DNA of 64,000 nucleotides from JBFMFR01 sp040752025 (GCA_040752025.1 JBFMFR010000038.1:9668-73667); one strand, 5' to 3'. Shown: positions 53,142 through 62,347, counted from the stretch's first letter. The notes: generated from the letters alone by a model not told the origin. Made by a program: numbers and translations.

Positions 53142-54582
53142 TGTTCATCTCCACCTGGCTGGCGCGTTCTACAGCCTGAATTAATTTATAGTAGCCTGTA
53201 CAGCGGCACAGGTTGCCGGTAAAGGCTTGCTGGATATCCTGGCGGCCTGGCTGCGGATGCTCTTCGAGCAGCTTCACAGCAGACATGACAAAGCCCGGCG
53301 TGCAATAACCACACTGGACTGCACCTTCATCCACAAAGGCCTGTTGAACCGGGTGCAGCTTATCCTCCTGGGCGATGCCTTCGACAGTCACAATTTCGGC
53401 CCCGTGCGCCCGCACGGCTGGAACCAGGCAACTCATCACTGCCATGCCATCCAGGAAAACTGTGCAGGCCCCACACTCCCCTTCTGCACAGCCCTCCTTC
53501 GTTCCAATCAGGCCAGCATCTTCGCGCAACAAACGCAACAGTGTTTTGTGCTGCCCATTCGAGAAGGTATATTCTTTACCATTGATACGGGTGACGATCG
53601 GAGTGCCGTTCTGATGCGAAGCACTCTCGGCCAGGGCCGGAACTTTCCCATCTTGCTTCCCCCACAACATCACCGGCTTCTCCGGGAAAGCGCTTCTTTC
53701 TTGCCCGTTCCAAATTCCAGTCAGGCTGCGCGCCACGCATACCTTGACCATCTCACTGCGATATGCAGCCGAACCACGCACGTCGCCAATGGGCGTAGCC
53801 GTCTGCTGGGCCAATTCGGCTGTGTGTTGGATAACGGCCTCGTTCAGCTCACGCCCCTGCAGATAGATTTCGGCGTGGTGCGCATGGATGATCGTAGGTG
53901 CGACGGCGCCCAGGGTGATCGTGGCGCTCTGAATCTTGCGCTTCACCAGCCCATTCGCCGAGCCTTCAGCAAAAGTCAATAAGACCGCGGCATTGACGAC
54001 CGAGATCGCCTGCGCCCGCCGTAAACCGAGCTTCATATACGCGCCGCGCTGGTTGGATTGCAAGGCCGGGAAGGTGATATCCACCAGCATCTCGTCAGGC
54101 TGCATCACCGTACGGCGCACGCCAGTATAGAATTCGGCCAGGGGCACAACCCGCTCGCCGCGCAGCGAAGCCAACCTGACCTGGGCGTTGAGCGCCATCA
54201 GGGGGGTAATCGTATCGTTCGCCGGTGAGGCTGTGATCAAATTGCCTGCTACGGTACCCCGGTTGCGAATCTGGGGAGCGCCTACTTCCCAACACGCCTG
54301 GGCCAGCGGGAAAGCACGCTCAACGATCAACTTCGAATCGAGGCAGTGGTTATGCGTCACCATGGGTCCCAGGTGGATGATTTCATCTTCATCCATAGTG
54401 ATTTCATCCAGGCAAGGGATGCGGGTAACATCGATCAGCACCTCAATCCCTTTGCGCACACCGCGTTCGATCTCGAGGATCAGGTCAGTGGCCCCGGCCA
54501 CAACGCGGGCGCGCTGCCCATATTTACCCAATAGCTGCAGCACTTCTTCTATCGTTGATACACTATGATATTCTTGCCACAT
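53134..54582 (-). CDS. Molybdenum hydroxylase FAD subunit fused to a [2Fe-2S] domain
   Basis: 482 residues. Residues 1-290 are a CoxM/XdhB-type FAD subunit (VVAGATDLILE, GAPQIRNRGTVAGNLITASP and a C-terminal CO-dehydrogenase flavoprotein part). After a linker, residues 333-482 form a CoxS/XdhC-type iron-sulfur subunit: GCAEGECGACTVFLDG with a later Cys for the plant-type cluster, and QCGYCTPGF plus CRCTGYY for the second. The fusion order FAD then Fe-S is less usual. It should pass electrons from the molybdenum subunit to FAD. Confidence 0.9.
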   Translation of the reverse strand: MWQEYHSVSTIEEVLQLLGKYGQRARVVAGATDLILEIERGVRKGIEVLIDVTRIPCLDEITMDEDEIIHLGPMVTHNHCLDSKLIVERAFPLAQACWEVGAPQIRNRGTVAGNLITASPANDTITPLMALNAQVRLASLRGERVVPLAEFYTGVRRTVMQPDEMLVDITFPALQSNQRGAYMKLGLRRAQAISVVNAAVLLTFAEGSANGLVKRKIQSATITLGAVAPTIIHAHHAEIYLQGRELNEAVIQHTAELAQQTATPIGDVRGSAAYRSEMVKVCVARSLTGIWNGQERSAFPEKPVMLWGKQDGKVPALAESASHQNGTPIVTRINGKEYTFSNGQHKTLLRLLREDAGLIGTKEGCAEGECGACTVFLDGMAVMSCLVPAVRAHGAEIVTVEGIAQEDKLHPVQQAFVDEGAVQCGYCTPGFVMSAVKLLEEHPQPGRQDIQQAFTGNLCRCTGYYKLIQAVERASQVEMNNG

Positions 54583-54611
54583 CCAGTCGTTCTCCTTGCT
54601 AAGTGGATTGC

Positions 54612-55484
54612 TCAGTCTTGCAGCGAACCTGCTTCGCCGTTCTGCTGCCGGGCAGCTTCAGTGTACCTGACCGACATGACGGCGCCATCTCCGCCTTGCC
54701 TGAGCATGATGATTTCAGCCATAACACTGACGGCGATCTCCTCGGGCGTTTCAGCGTTCAGCTCGAGGCCGATCGGCGAACGCACCCGTTCGATCTTATC
54801 AGCCGGGACGCCAGCAGCGATCATTTGCTTACGAGCCGTGGCCCAGCGGCGCTGCGAACCGATCACCCCAATGTAAGCTGCCCGGGTATCTAAGAGGACC
54901 GGCAATCCTTCTACGTCAACAGATACCCCCCGGGTGGTCAATACCAGGTAAGTCCAGGGGGTAATCTCTAAGTGAGCAGGCAGCTCTGCCATCGGTACAG
55001 GTAAATAAAGATCGCCATCCGGGGTGGCCTGCGGAGTGCACAACTCCGTGCGATCATCGCTAACCACCACGCGGAATCCCAACCAGTGCGCCAGGTGCGC
55101 GATGGCTCTGCCTACGTGCCCGGCGCCGATTACAACTAAAGTCGGTTTTGGCTGCAAGGGTTCCACAAAAACTTCTACCTGACCGCCACACACGCCTGGA
55201 TCGCCGCGTTGTGGATCAGACATATTATATTCTAACAAACAGGGCTTGCCATCGACAATTGCCTGCAAAGCGGCCGCCAAAACCCGATTTTCCAACTCGC
55301 CGCCGCCCACGCTGCCCAACGTTGTGCCATCCATGTAGACCAGCATTTTGCTGCTCGTGTGGCGGGGAGTCGAGCCGCGGCTGCGCACAATGGTGCACAG
55401 CGCGCCACCCTGGTTGGCCTGTTCCAGAGCAGCAAGCGCCTGGTAAACCGAGGGTGATTCATTCAGATCGGATGCGCCTGACAT
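54612..55484 (-). CDS. XdhC/CoxI-family molybdenum cofactor maturation protein
   Basis: 290 residues. The N-terminal XdhC_CoxI domain has ALCTIVRSRGSTPRHTSSKM and GSVGGGELENRV; the C-terminal Rossmann domain has LVVIGAGHVGRAIAHLAHWL and YIGVIGSQRR. Members bind and sulfurate the molybdenum cofactor and insert it into xanthine-dehydrogenase-type enzymes. It lies between the pyrophosphatase and the FAD subunit genes with gaps of 3 and 29 bp, and so is part of the same operon. Confidence 0.92.
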   Translation of the reverse strand: MSGASDLNESPSVYQALAALEQANQGGALCTIVRSRGSTPRHTSSKMLVYMDGTTLGSVGGGELENRVLAAALQAIVDGKPCLLEYNMSDPQRGDPGVCGGQVEVFVEPLQPKPTLVVIGAGHVGRAIAHLAHWLGFRVVVSDDRTELCTPQATPDGDLYLPVPMAELPAHLEITPWTYLVLTTRGVSVDVEGLPVLLDTRAAYIGVIGSQRRWATARKQMIAAGVPADKIERVRSPIGLELNAETPEEIAVSVMAEIIMLRQGGDGAVMSVRYTEAARQQNGEAGSLQD

Positions 55485-55487
55485 TTG

Positions 55488-56834
55488 TTATTCCTCCAAT
55501 AAGCCCAATACGACCGGTAAAAGCTGTTTCTTGCGCGAGACGACCCCATTCGCCAGGCGGGTGCCATCCGGCTGGCGCGGATAAGGCAGGTCATCCAGGA
55601 CAGGCGGGGCATTGACGGCAATCAGGCGGCTGGAATTCTTGACCACGTCGGTAACCATTAGCATGGCGAAATCCAGGCCGCGGCGCTCGCGCAGACCTTG
55701 CAAAGCCTCGCGCAGCGCCTTCAAGTGCTCATCCAACTGCAACAGGTCAGTGACCTCGGCCTGTGAGATGGCGAAGTTGAAACCGCCGGCCTCGTACAGC
55801 TTGATGTCCGTATTGACAATCTCATCCGGCTGGCGGGTAGCAAGCCCAGCGCCCGAGCGCAGCACCTGCTGGCCGTAAGACTCGATCGCCTCGCCTGCCA
55901 GTGGGCCGTTGCGGACAAAGGCCCAGCGCGCCATGCGCTCGGCGGCGCGCCGGTCGCGGTCCGTGGTGGTAGGAGAAGTGAGGATGAGCGTATCTGACAG
56001 CAGACCAGCCAGGAGCAAACCGGCAACCGGCGGCGGCGCGCTCAGGCCAGCCTCCTCGATGCGCTCCGAAACCAGGGTGCTGGTGCTGCCAACCACGTCC
56101 ACCGAGAAGCGGATGGGCGCATGGGTGGACATGTTCCCCAGGCGGTGATGATCCAGGATTTCGAGCAGTTCGGCCTCCTCCAGCGCGCCCAGGGCCTGGC
56201 CCGGCTCGTTGTGGTCGACCAGGATGAGGCGCAGCCGGGGCGGGTTGAGCACATCGCGCTGGCGGCTGACACCCACGTAAATCCCCTTTTCATCGATGAT
56301 CAAGAAATCGTTGTGCTCCTCGCGCAAGATGCGACTGAGCACGTCGCGGATGCGGGTGCTGGCCTGGTAGCGCGGCACGGCGCTGTCGCAGGCTTCGCGG
56401 CAGGGCAAATCCAGGATCTCAGCGATGCGCATCTCCTGGCGACGAGGGTGAGGACCCACCTGGTGAGCCAGGAAATTGAACAGGCTCAAGCCAGTGATCA
56501 TGCCAGCCGGGGTGCCATCCTCAGGATGGACGATGGGCGCCACCCCGCCTGTGCGGTTGAGGATGGTCCAGGCCTCGCGCAGAGGGCTGTCCGGCGTGGC
56601 CGTATCCAGGCGGCGGGTGACGGCTTCGAAGCGCGGCGAGGCGTCCGTGAGCAGGTACGGCGCTTCGATTTCCAGGCGCTTGAGCACCCAGGTGGTCTGT
56701 GGGTTAATCGCCCCAGCGCGGGCGGCGGTGGCATCCTGTCCATCGCTCTCGCGCAGCAGCCAGGCGTAGCCGATAGCGGCGGCAATTGAGTCCGTATCCG
56801 GGTTGACATGACCAATCACATACAACTTACTCAA
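55488..56834 (-). CDS. ppaC: Manganese-dependent family II inorganic pyrophosphatase with CBS domains
   Basis: 448 residues. DHH-family motifs GHVNPDTDSIAAA, VDHNEPGQA and ILDHHRLGNM bind the metals, and SRKKQLLPV near the C-terminus is the DHHA2 substrate motif. About 120 residues of paired CBS domains (LREAWTILNRTGGVAPIVHP; IRDVLSRILREEHNDFLIID) are inserted after residue 70, without a visible DRTGG domain. CBS pyrophosphatases are controlled by adenine nucleotides. It sits inside the hydroxylase operon, 18 bp after the large subunit gene. Confidence 0.9.
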   Translation of the reverse strand: MSKLYVIGHVNPDTDSIAAAIGYAWLLRESDGQDATAARAGAINPQTTWVLKRLEIEAPYLLTDASPRFEAVTRRLDTATPDSPLREAWTILNRTGGVAPIVHPEDGTPAGMITGLSLFNFLAHQVGPHPRRQEMRIAEILDLPCREACDSAVPRYQASTRIRDVLSRILREEHNDFLIIDEKGIYVGVSRQRDVLNPPRLRLILVDHNEPGQALGALEEAELLEILDHHRLGNMSTHAPIRFSVDVVGSTSTLVSERIEEAGLSAPPPVAGLLLAGLLSDTLILTSPTTTDRDRRAAERMARWAFVRNGPLAGEAIESYGQQVLRSGAGLATRQPDEIVNTDIKLYEAGGFNFAISQAEVTDLLQLDEHLKALREALQGLRERRGLDFAMLMVTDVVKNSSRLIAVNAPPVLDDLPYPRQPDGTRLANGVVSRKKQLLPVVLGLLEE

Positions 56835-56852
56835 AGTGTTCTCTCCTCAACA

Positions 56853-59800
56853 CTACTTCTCCTGACGCAGGGCGGCCCAAACTTTCTCAGGCGTAACCGG
56901 GTTGGCGTTGATCTGAGCGCCGCAGGCGTCCAGCACGGCGTTGCCCACCGCGGGCGCCACGCCGTCCATGGGGATCTCGGCCACGGCCTTGACGCCAAAC
57001 GGATGGGAAGGCTCGAAAGTCTCGACGAAGATCGTGTCCAGCTCAGGCATTTCGTGAGCCTGGAAAATGTGATAGTCGCGCAGGTCGCGCTCGCGCGGGC
57101 GGCCTTGATCGTCGTAGAGCATCTCTTCACACACAGCGTAACCCAGGGCCTGGGTCATACCGCCTTCCACCTGGCCCGAGGCGGTAATGGGGTTGACGAT
57201 CACCCCTGAATCGACCGCCATCACCAGGCGATCCACCACTACCTGCCCGGTCTCTACATCCACAGTCACCTCGGCAAACTGGGCGGCAAAGGGCGGCGGC
57301 GAAACCGGCGACATATACGACCCGATCCCCATGATCTGTTCCTGATCCTCGTGATGCAAAGCGTTGTGGGCAATCTGGGTATGACTGAGCGAGCGCCCAT
57401 CCGGGGCCACCGCTTTGCGGTCCACCAGGCGGATTTGCTCGGGAGTGACCTGCTGTCCCGGCCCGGCATCTTTGTTCAACATCGCGGCTGCCCGCAGGCG
57501 GATGCGCTCGGCAGCCTGCTGGGCAGCTTTAACCACGGCTGCGCCAGAAACGTAAGTGGTGCTGGAAGCGTAAGCGCCCTTGTCGAAGGGGGTGAAATCT
57601 GTATCGGAGGAATAAACGAGCATGTCTTCCAAGGGCACCCCCAGCACCTCGGCCGCCATCTGGCCCAGGACAGTATCCGAGCCGGTGCCCAGGTCGGTGG
57701 CGCCGACCAGCAAATTGAAGGAACCATCATCGTTCATCTTGATCGAAGCGCCGCCCATGTCCAGGTAGGGGATAGCGGTGCCCTGCATGACCAGGGCCAC
57801 ACCCACGCCGCGGCGCAAATGCGGCCTGCCAGGCACCTGGCGCCACTCAGGGTTGTTGAACTTCTGATCCCAGCCGATGACGGCCTTGCCCTGGCGGGCG
57901 CACTGCTCCAGGGCGCAGGTCTCGATGGTCTCGGGGCGCGGCTCGCGCCCTTCGCTCCAGGCGGTGCTGAAGGGATGCAGTTCCCCGGCCCGCAGAGCGT
58001 TCTTCAAGCGGAATTCCAGAGGGTCCAACCCCAGGGCGCGGGCGACCTTCTCCAGGTGACGGTCAAGCGGCCAGTAGCCCTGCGGCACGCCGTAGCCGCG
58101 ATAAGCCCCGGCCGGCGGGTGGTTGGTATAGACGATGTCGGCGTGGAAGCGGATGTTGGGCTTCTGGCGGTAGGGGCCATCGCCCACGTAGAGCGCCATC
58201 GACTTGTGCCCGGTATTGCCCGTGACGGTGAGGGCGTGGCAGCCGTAAGCGCCGGTATCAGTGAGCACGGTCATGGCGTTGGCGGTGATCGTGCCGTCGC
58301 GCTTGACGCCCGTTTTCATATGCACCCGCATCGGGTGGCGCGAGCGAGAAGCGATAAACTCCTCTTCACGCGTATACTCATAAATCACCGGTCGCCCGGT
58401 AGCAATCGTCAGGTGAGCGGCGACATCTTCGATCAGGATTTCCTGTTTACCGCCAAAGCCGCCGCCGATGCGCGGCTTGATCACGCGGATGCGCTTCATC
58501 GGCAGGCGCAGCACAGGCGCCAGGATACGGCGGGCGTGGAAAGGCACCTGGGTGCTGGTGCGGATCACCAGGCGATCGTCTTCATCCCAGTAAGTCACCA
58601 CTACATGAGGCTCGATATGGGCCTGCTGCACCTTGGGGACTTCGTATTCGGCCTCGAAGATATGATCGGCCTCGGCAAAACCCTGTTCCACATCGCCAAT
58701 GTCGATGTGGATGTGGGCCGCCAGGTTGCGAGCAGGGTCCGAATCGGCAAAGTCGATGTATTCCGGTTCGTCGTGCAGGCGCGGAGCGCCCGGCTGCATG
58801 GCCTGCTGCGGGTCGAGCAAGACCGGCAGGGGCTCATATTCAACCTCGATCCGTTCCAGGGCTTGCTGAGCGATAGCCTCGCTTTCAGCAGCGACGAACG
58901 CCACCCGGTCGCCGACGAAACGCACCTTGTTGTCCAGCGAAAAGGTGTCCAGCGGGCCAGGGATGGGGTCGGACTGCCCGGCGGTGGAGAAGATCACGCG
59001 GGGAATGTCCTGCCAGGTGAGCACGGCCGCCACGCCGGGCAAGGCTCGCGCCCGGCTGGCATCGATGCGGCGGATACGGGCGTGCGCCAGGGGGCTGTGC
59101 AGCACTTTGGCCACGAGCATGCCGCGCTTCTCGAAATCGGCGGTAAAAGTGGGCTTGCCCTGCACCAGCTTGACTGCATCTACCTTGGGCTCGGGTTTGC
59201 CCACGCTCTTCATCATCTCGGTCTGCGGGGTGACCTGGATGCGCGGCATGACCTGCGTACGAGTCAGGCCCGGTCCGGGCGCAGCGGGCGGCTCACCCTC
59301 GCCAGGCAGCCACTCGGGCGGGAGGGGGATCGGCGTGGGCAGGGCGCTGCCCTCCAAAGGCTCGACGGCTTCGCCGCGCAGGAAAGCAGCGGCGCGCAGC
59401 ACAGCCTGCACCGGCTTGAGATAACCCGTGCAGCGACAGAGCACCCCGGATAGCGCCTGGCGCACCTGCGCCTCGCTGGGGTTGGGATTGCGCTCCAGCA
59501 GTTGCTTGGCGGCCAACACCTGGGCGGGCGTACAGTAACCGCATTGAATGGCACCGCTCTCGATAAAAGCCTGTTGGATGGGATGCAGGCCCTCGGTCAT
59601 CTTCCAGCCCTGCTCGGGGTGCTGGCCCAGGCCTTCGATGGTCTCGATGGTATGGCCCTCAACCTGGGCGGCCAGCAGCAGGCAGGAATTGGCCGGGCGG
59701 CCGTCCAGGAGCACCGCGCAGGCGCCGCACTCGCCGTCCTCGCAGCCGCGTTTGGCGCCATAATAACCCAGGCGGCGCAGCACAGCCAGGAGCGTCTCGC

Positions 59801-59855
59801 CTGGTTCAGCAATCACTTCGTGGGGGGTATGGTTGATTTGAAGCTGCAGATGCAT
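56853..59855 (-). CDS. Molybdopterin hydroxylase large subunit fused to an N-terminal [2Fe-2S] domain
   Basis: 1000 residues. Residues 1-165 are an iron-sulfur module (GCEDGECGACAVLLDG, QCGYCTPAQ, LCRCTGYLKP). From about 215 a xanthine dehydrogenase/aldehyde oxidase-type molybdopterin subunit follows: RIGGGFGGKQEI (near 466), AYRGYGVPQG, LLVGATDLGTGSDTVLGQMA, FDKGAYASSTTYVSG and a C-terminal VKAVAEIPMDGVAP with the active-site Glu. Purines, N-heterocycles, aldehydes or aromatic CoA esters are possible substrates. GAGGAG precedes the ATG. First gene of the operon. Confidence 0.9.
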   Translation of the reverse strand: MHLQLQINHTPHEVIAEPGETLLAVLRRLGYYGAKRGCEDGECGACAVLLDGRPANSCLLLAAQVEGHTIETIEGLGQHPEQGWKMTEGLHPIQQAFIESGAIQCGYCTPAQVLAAKQLLERNPNPSEAQVRQALSGVLCRCTGYLKPVQAVLRAAAFLRGEAVEPLEGSALPTPIPLPPEWLPGEGEPPAAPGPGLTRTQVMPRIQVTPQTEMMKSVGKPEPKVDAVKLVQGKPTFTADFEKRGMLVAKVLHSPLAHARIRRIDASRARALPGVAAVLTWQDIPRVIFSTAGQSDPIPGPLDTFSLDNKVRFVGDRVAFVAAESEAIAQQALERIEVEYEPLPVLLDPQQAMQPGAPRLHDEPEYIDFADSDPARNLAAHIHIDIGDVEQGFAEADHIFEAEYEVPKVQQAHIEPHVVVTYWDEDDRLVIRTSTQVPFHARRILAPVLRLPMKRIRVIKPRIGGGFGGKQEILIEDVAAHLTIATGRPVIYEYTREEEFIASRSRHPMRVHMKTGVKRDGTITANAMTVLTDTGAYGCHALTVTGNTGHKSMALYVGDGPYRQKPNIRFHADIVYTNHPPAGAYRGYGVPQGYWPLDRHLEKVARALGLDPLEFRLKNALRAGELHPFSTAWSEGREPRPETIETCALEQCARQGKAVIGWDQKFNNPEWRQVPGRPHLRRGVGVALVMQGTAIPYLDMGGASIKMNDDGSFNLLVGATDLGTGSDTVLGQMAAEVLGVPLEDMLVYSSDTDFTPFDKGAYASSTTYVSGAAVVKAAQQAAERIRLRAAAMLNKDAGPGQQVTPEQIRLVDRKAVAPDGRSLSHTQIAHNALHHEDQEQIMGIGSYMSPVSPPPFAAQFAEVTVDVETGQVVVDRLVMAVDSGVIVNPITASGQVEGGMTQALGYAVCEEMLYDDQGRPRERDLRDYHIFQAHEMPELDTIFVETFEPSHPFGVKAVAEIPMDGVAPAVGNAVLDACGAQINANPVTPEKVWAALRQEK

Positions 59856-60166
59856 AGTTACTCCTCACCTCTTATTTTACTGTTAAATGTCAGACATTTT
59901 CAAGGTTTGTTCCGCGGAAAATTCAAATCGGAACAATTCTGAGGCTGGCCTGCCAGGATCAGAGAGCAGAAATACCCGGGAGCGCCTGGAACAGCAAGGC
60001 GCACCCCTATTGTAGAGCAGGTGTAAGCAAGACGCAAGTGCCAACCGGCCAAATCCCCCATAGATTAACCCGATAGGGGAGGCAAAAGTGCGCTCGGAAC
60101 TGGCTGGCGCCCTGCGTTTAGGAGCCATTGGAGGCGCGATCTGCCGGTACCACCTGACAGGTCAGC
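59856..60166. other. Regulatory intergenic region upstream of the hydroxylase operon
   Basis: No gene is visible in these 311 bases. The operon-proximal 90 bp hold the promoter and two inverted repeats listed separately, plus a TTCCGCGGAA palindrome at 59910-59919. The distal half (60000-60166) is between the promoter region and the 3' end of the S9 peptidase gene; I see no clear terminator there. Confidence 0.55.
59874..59936 (-). promoter_or_regulatory. Sigma70-like promoter with spacer palindrome and upstream inverted repeat
   Basis: On the minus strand, -35 TTGAAA (59898-59903), an 18-bp spacer and -10 TAAAAT (59874-59879) precede the operon's ATG at 59855. A perfect 15-bp palindrome, AAATGTC/GACATTT around one base (59885-59899), fills the spacer and touches the -35. 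Further upstream an 8-bp inverted repeat, TTGTTCCG (59907-59914) and CGGAACAA (59929-59936), sits where an activator could bind. The leader would be about 12 nt. Confidence 0.6.
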
Positions 60167-62347
60167 CTAATCTGGCTTGTCCTCGAGCAAATTCAACGCC
60201 TCGCCCAGCAGATAATGGCTGAACCAGGCCAGGTTCTGGTGCATAACGGCGTGGTTCTCGCGCGGCTTGGTGATGGGATGGCCCATGCCGGGGAAGACGA
60301 ACAACTCGACCGGCACGCCAACGGCTTTCAGGCCGCGGTACAGCTCCATGGCGTTGGAAAACGGCACACGGCGATCCTCCGCCCCGTGCTGGATGAGCAT
60401 GGGGGTTTTGGCGTTAGCCAGGCTGCTGATCGGAGCGGTCTTGAAATACAGGTCGCGCTTATCGAATGGCGAGGCAGACAGGTAATCGACGGTGAAATCG
60501 GGGATGTCGTTGCTGATGTGATAGGTGTACCAGTCAGAGACGCCCGCCCCGACCGAGACAGCCCGGAAGCGATCCGAGTGCAGCCCGGCGAAAGCGGAGA
60601 TGTAGCCGCCCTGCGACCAGCCCATGCAGCCCACCCGCTGGGGATCGACCCAGCCCAGCTCGACCAGGTGATCGATGGCGCTCTCCAGGTCCCACAAATC
60701 GCCGATGCCCAGGTTCTCCACGTTCAACTCAGCGAAGGCTTGCCCGCGTCCGAGCGAGCCGCGATAGTTGGGTTTGAGCACCAATATATCCCGGTTGGCG
60801 AACTGCACCGCCGGGTAATAATACAGATCGTCGTAGCTGCACAGATAAGCCGGCTCGAACCACAGCGGGCCGCCGTGCACGATCATGACCAGGGGGTAAC
60901 GCCGGCTGGGATCGAAGTTCGCCGGTTTACGCAGCACGCCTTCGACCTCGACGCCATCCCGGCTGCGCCAGCGGATGGTTTCGACCTGGCCCAACTGCCA
61001 GCCTTGCAGCGCCTGGCCGAAATCGCTCAACTGGCGCACCTGCCAGGGCGCGCCGCCGCCGGAAGGCTCCGCCAGGTACACTTCGGGGAAGGTCTCAGCA
61101 GTGGCGCCCACCAGGGCCAGTTGGCCGGAGGCGCCAACGTGGAAGCCAGCGAAGGTGAACACGCCGCCTAAGTCGAGGGGCGCGCCGCCCTCACCCTCGT
61201 CAAAGCGCGCAATGCGCACGCAGGTGCCATCCACGTAATCGCCGAAGATGCCGCCCTGCGTCCAGTAAACCTCCATCACATCTCGATCCAGGGAAGCAGA
61301 TAGGTTGTGCATGTGGTCCAGGCAGGCCGCCGCGTCGCTGGCCTGCAGAGCAACCTGGGCATCCAGCAGCCAGATATCGTCGCGCGTGTACATTTTCTCA
61401 TCCCGCCCCTGGTGGTGAAGCAGCAACTTGCGCCCATCCGGCGAGACAGCGCCGACGCGGGCCGTGCCGGGCAGGTTCAGGCGGATGATCCGCCCCAGGT
61501 AAGACAGATCCTCCTTGGCGGGGGCCGAAGCTTGTGAGGCTGGCGCATCCGCTGCCTGTGATTCGGCCTTTTGCCTGGCCTGTTCGCGCAGTACATAGCC
61601 GTCCAGCGCCGCCTGGGGGTCAAGCTGGATGCAGAAAACCTGCCGGTCGCGGAAATAAACCATATCGTCTCGCTTCCAGCAGTTGAGGTAGATGGCGTCG
61701 CCGCCCGGGGCAGGGACGATATTCCAAATAAAGAGCGGGGTCTCCAGCAGGCGGCTGAGCTCGACCACCGGCTGGACCAGCTTCTTGGCTTCATCCTCTG
61801 TGACTGCTTTGACCTGCGCCTGGTAGGCGCGCACCTCCGCCAGGCCGGTGTAATACAGGGCTGAGGCGCTGTCTTCCTGTTCAAAGTGGGTGAACTTGCC
61901 GAATTGATCGGCGCGCTCCTTCTTCTCCTCGCGCTCGGGGTCCTTCGCCCGGAACAGGAAGCCCCCGGCAAAAGGCTTGAACCACTCCACGCCGGTCTTG
62001 TGCTGGGTGACCTGCCAGCCATCGCCTGACAGGCCTTCGTAAAGCCAGACCTGGGCCTTATCGTCTTTGCCAGTGCCCGTCTTGAGCAGCGCCAGGGTAT
62101 CGTTGTCCAACCATTCCACCTGGCTGACGCGGCCAGCGCGGGTCAGCCAATGTACCGCGCCTGTATCGACCCGGTACACCTGGCACAGCGTTTCGTAGCA
62201 GTTCTCGTTCCAGTTGGCGCGGCGCACGATGGCAGCCACCTTGTCGCCGTCAGGCGAGATTCGGACGGCATCGGGCACGGGCAGCATCAACAATTGGCGC
62301 AGGCTGGGGGAATGAGGCGCGGCGTTTTCGGGCTGTGGGCTGGTCAT
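60167..62347 (-). CDS. S9 family prolyl-oligopeptidase-like peptidase
   Basis: 726 residues. An N-terminal beta-propeller (to about 450) precedes an alpha/beta-hydrolase domain with MGWSQGGYISAF (nucleophile Ser near 577), QHGAEDRRVPFSNAME (Asp) and FPGMGHPITKPRENH (His). The overall form matches acylaminoacyl-peptidase/dipeptidyl-peptidase-type S9C enzymes. No signal peptide is present, so it is probably cytoplasmic peptide turnover. AGGAGG lies six bases upstream of the ATG. It diverges from the serine hydrolase gene. Confidence 0.92.
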   Translation of the reverse strand: MTSPQPENAAPHSPSLRQLLMLPVPDAVRISPDGDKVAAIVRRANWNENCYETLCQVYRVDTGAVHWLTRAGRVSQVEWLDNDTLALLKTGTGKDDKAQVWLYEGLSGDGWQVTQHKTGVEWFKPFAGGFLFRAKDPEREEKKERADQFGKFTHFEQEDSASALYYTGLAEVRAYQAQVKAVTEDEAKKLVQPVVELSRLLETPLFIWNIVPAPGGDAIYLNCWKRDDMVYFRDRQVFCIQLDPQAALDGYVLREQARQKAESQAADAPASQASAPAKEDLSYLGRIIRLNLPGTARVGAVSPDGRKLLLHHQGRDEKMYTRDDIWLLDAQVALQASDAAACLDHMHNLSASLDRDVMEVYWTQGGIFGDYVDGTCVRIARFDEGEGGAPLDLGGVFTFAGFHVGASGQLALVGATAETFPEVYLAEPSGGGAPWQVRQLSDFGQALQGWQLGQVETIRWRSRDGVEVEGVLRKPANFDPSRRYPLVMIVHGGPLWFEPAYLCSYDDLYYYPAVQFANRDILVLKPNYRGSLGRGQAFAELNVENLGIGDLWDLESAIDHLVELGWVDPQRVGCMGWSQGGYISAFAGLHSDRFRAVSVGAGVSDWYTYHISNDIPDFTVDYLSASPFDKRDLYFKTAPISSLANAKTPMLIQHGAEDRRVPFSNAMELYRGLKAVGVPVELFVFPGMGHPITKPRENHAVMHQNLAWFSHYLLGEALNLLEDKPD

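Noticed and set aside
57351..59453. A 700-codon plus-strand open frame opposite the Mo-hydroxylase subunit
   Set aside because: Long antisense frames are expected over G+C-rich genes. The sense strand has all Fe-S and molybdopterin motifs, and the antisense product has no recognisable domain.
59856..60166. Purine or molybdenum-cofactor riboswitch upstream of the hydroxylase operon
   Set aside because: The predicted leader is only about a dozen bases long, and no conserved three-way-junction or Moco-type structure was recognised.
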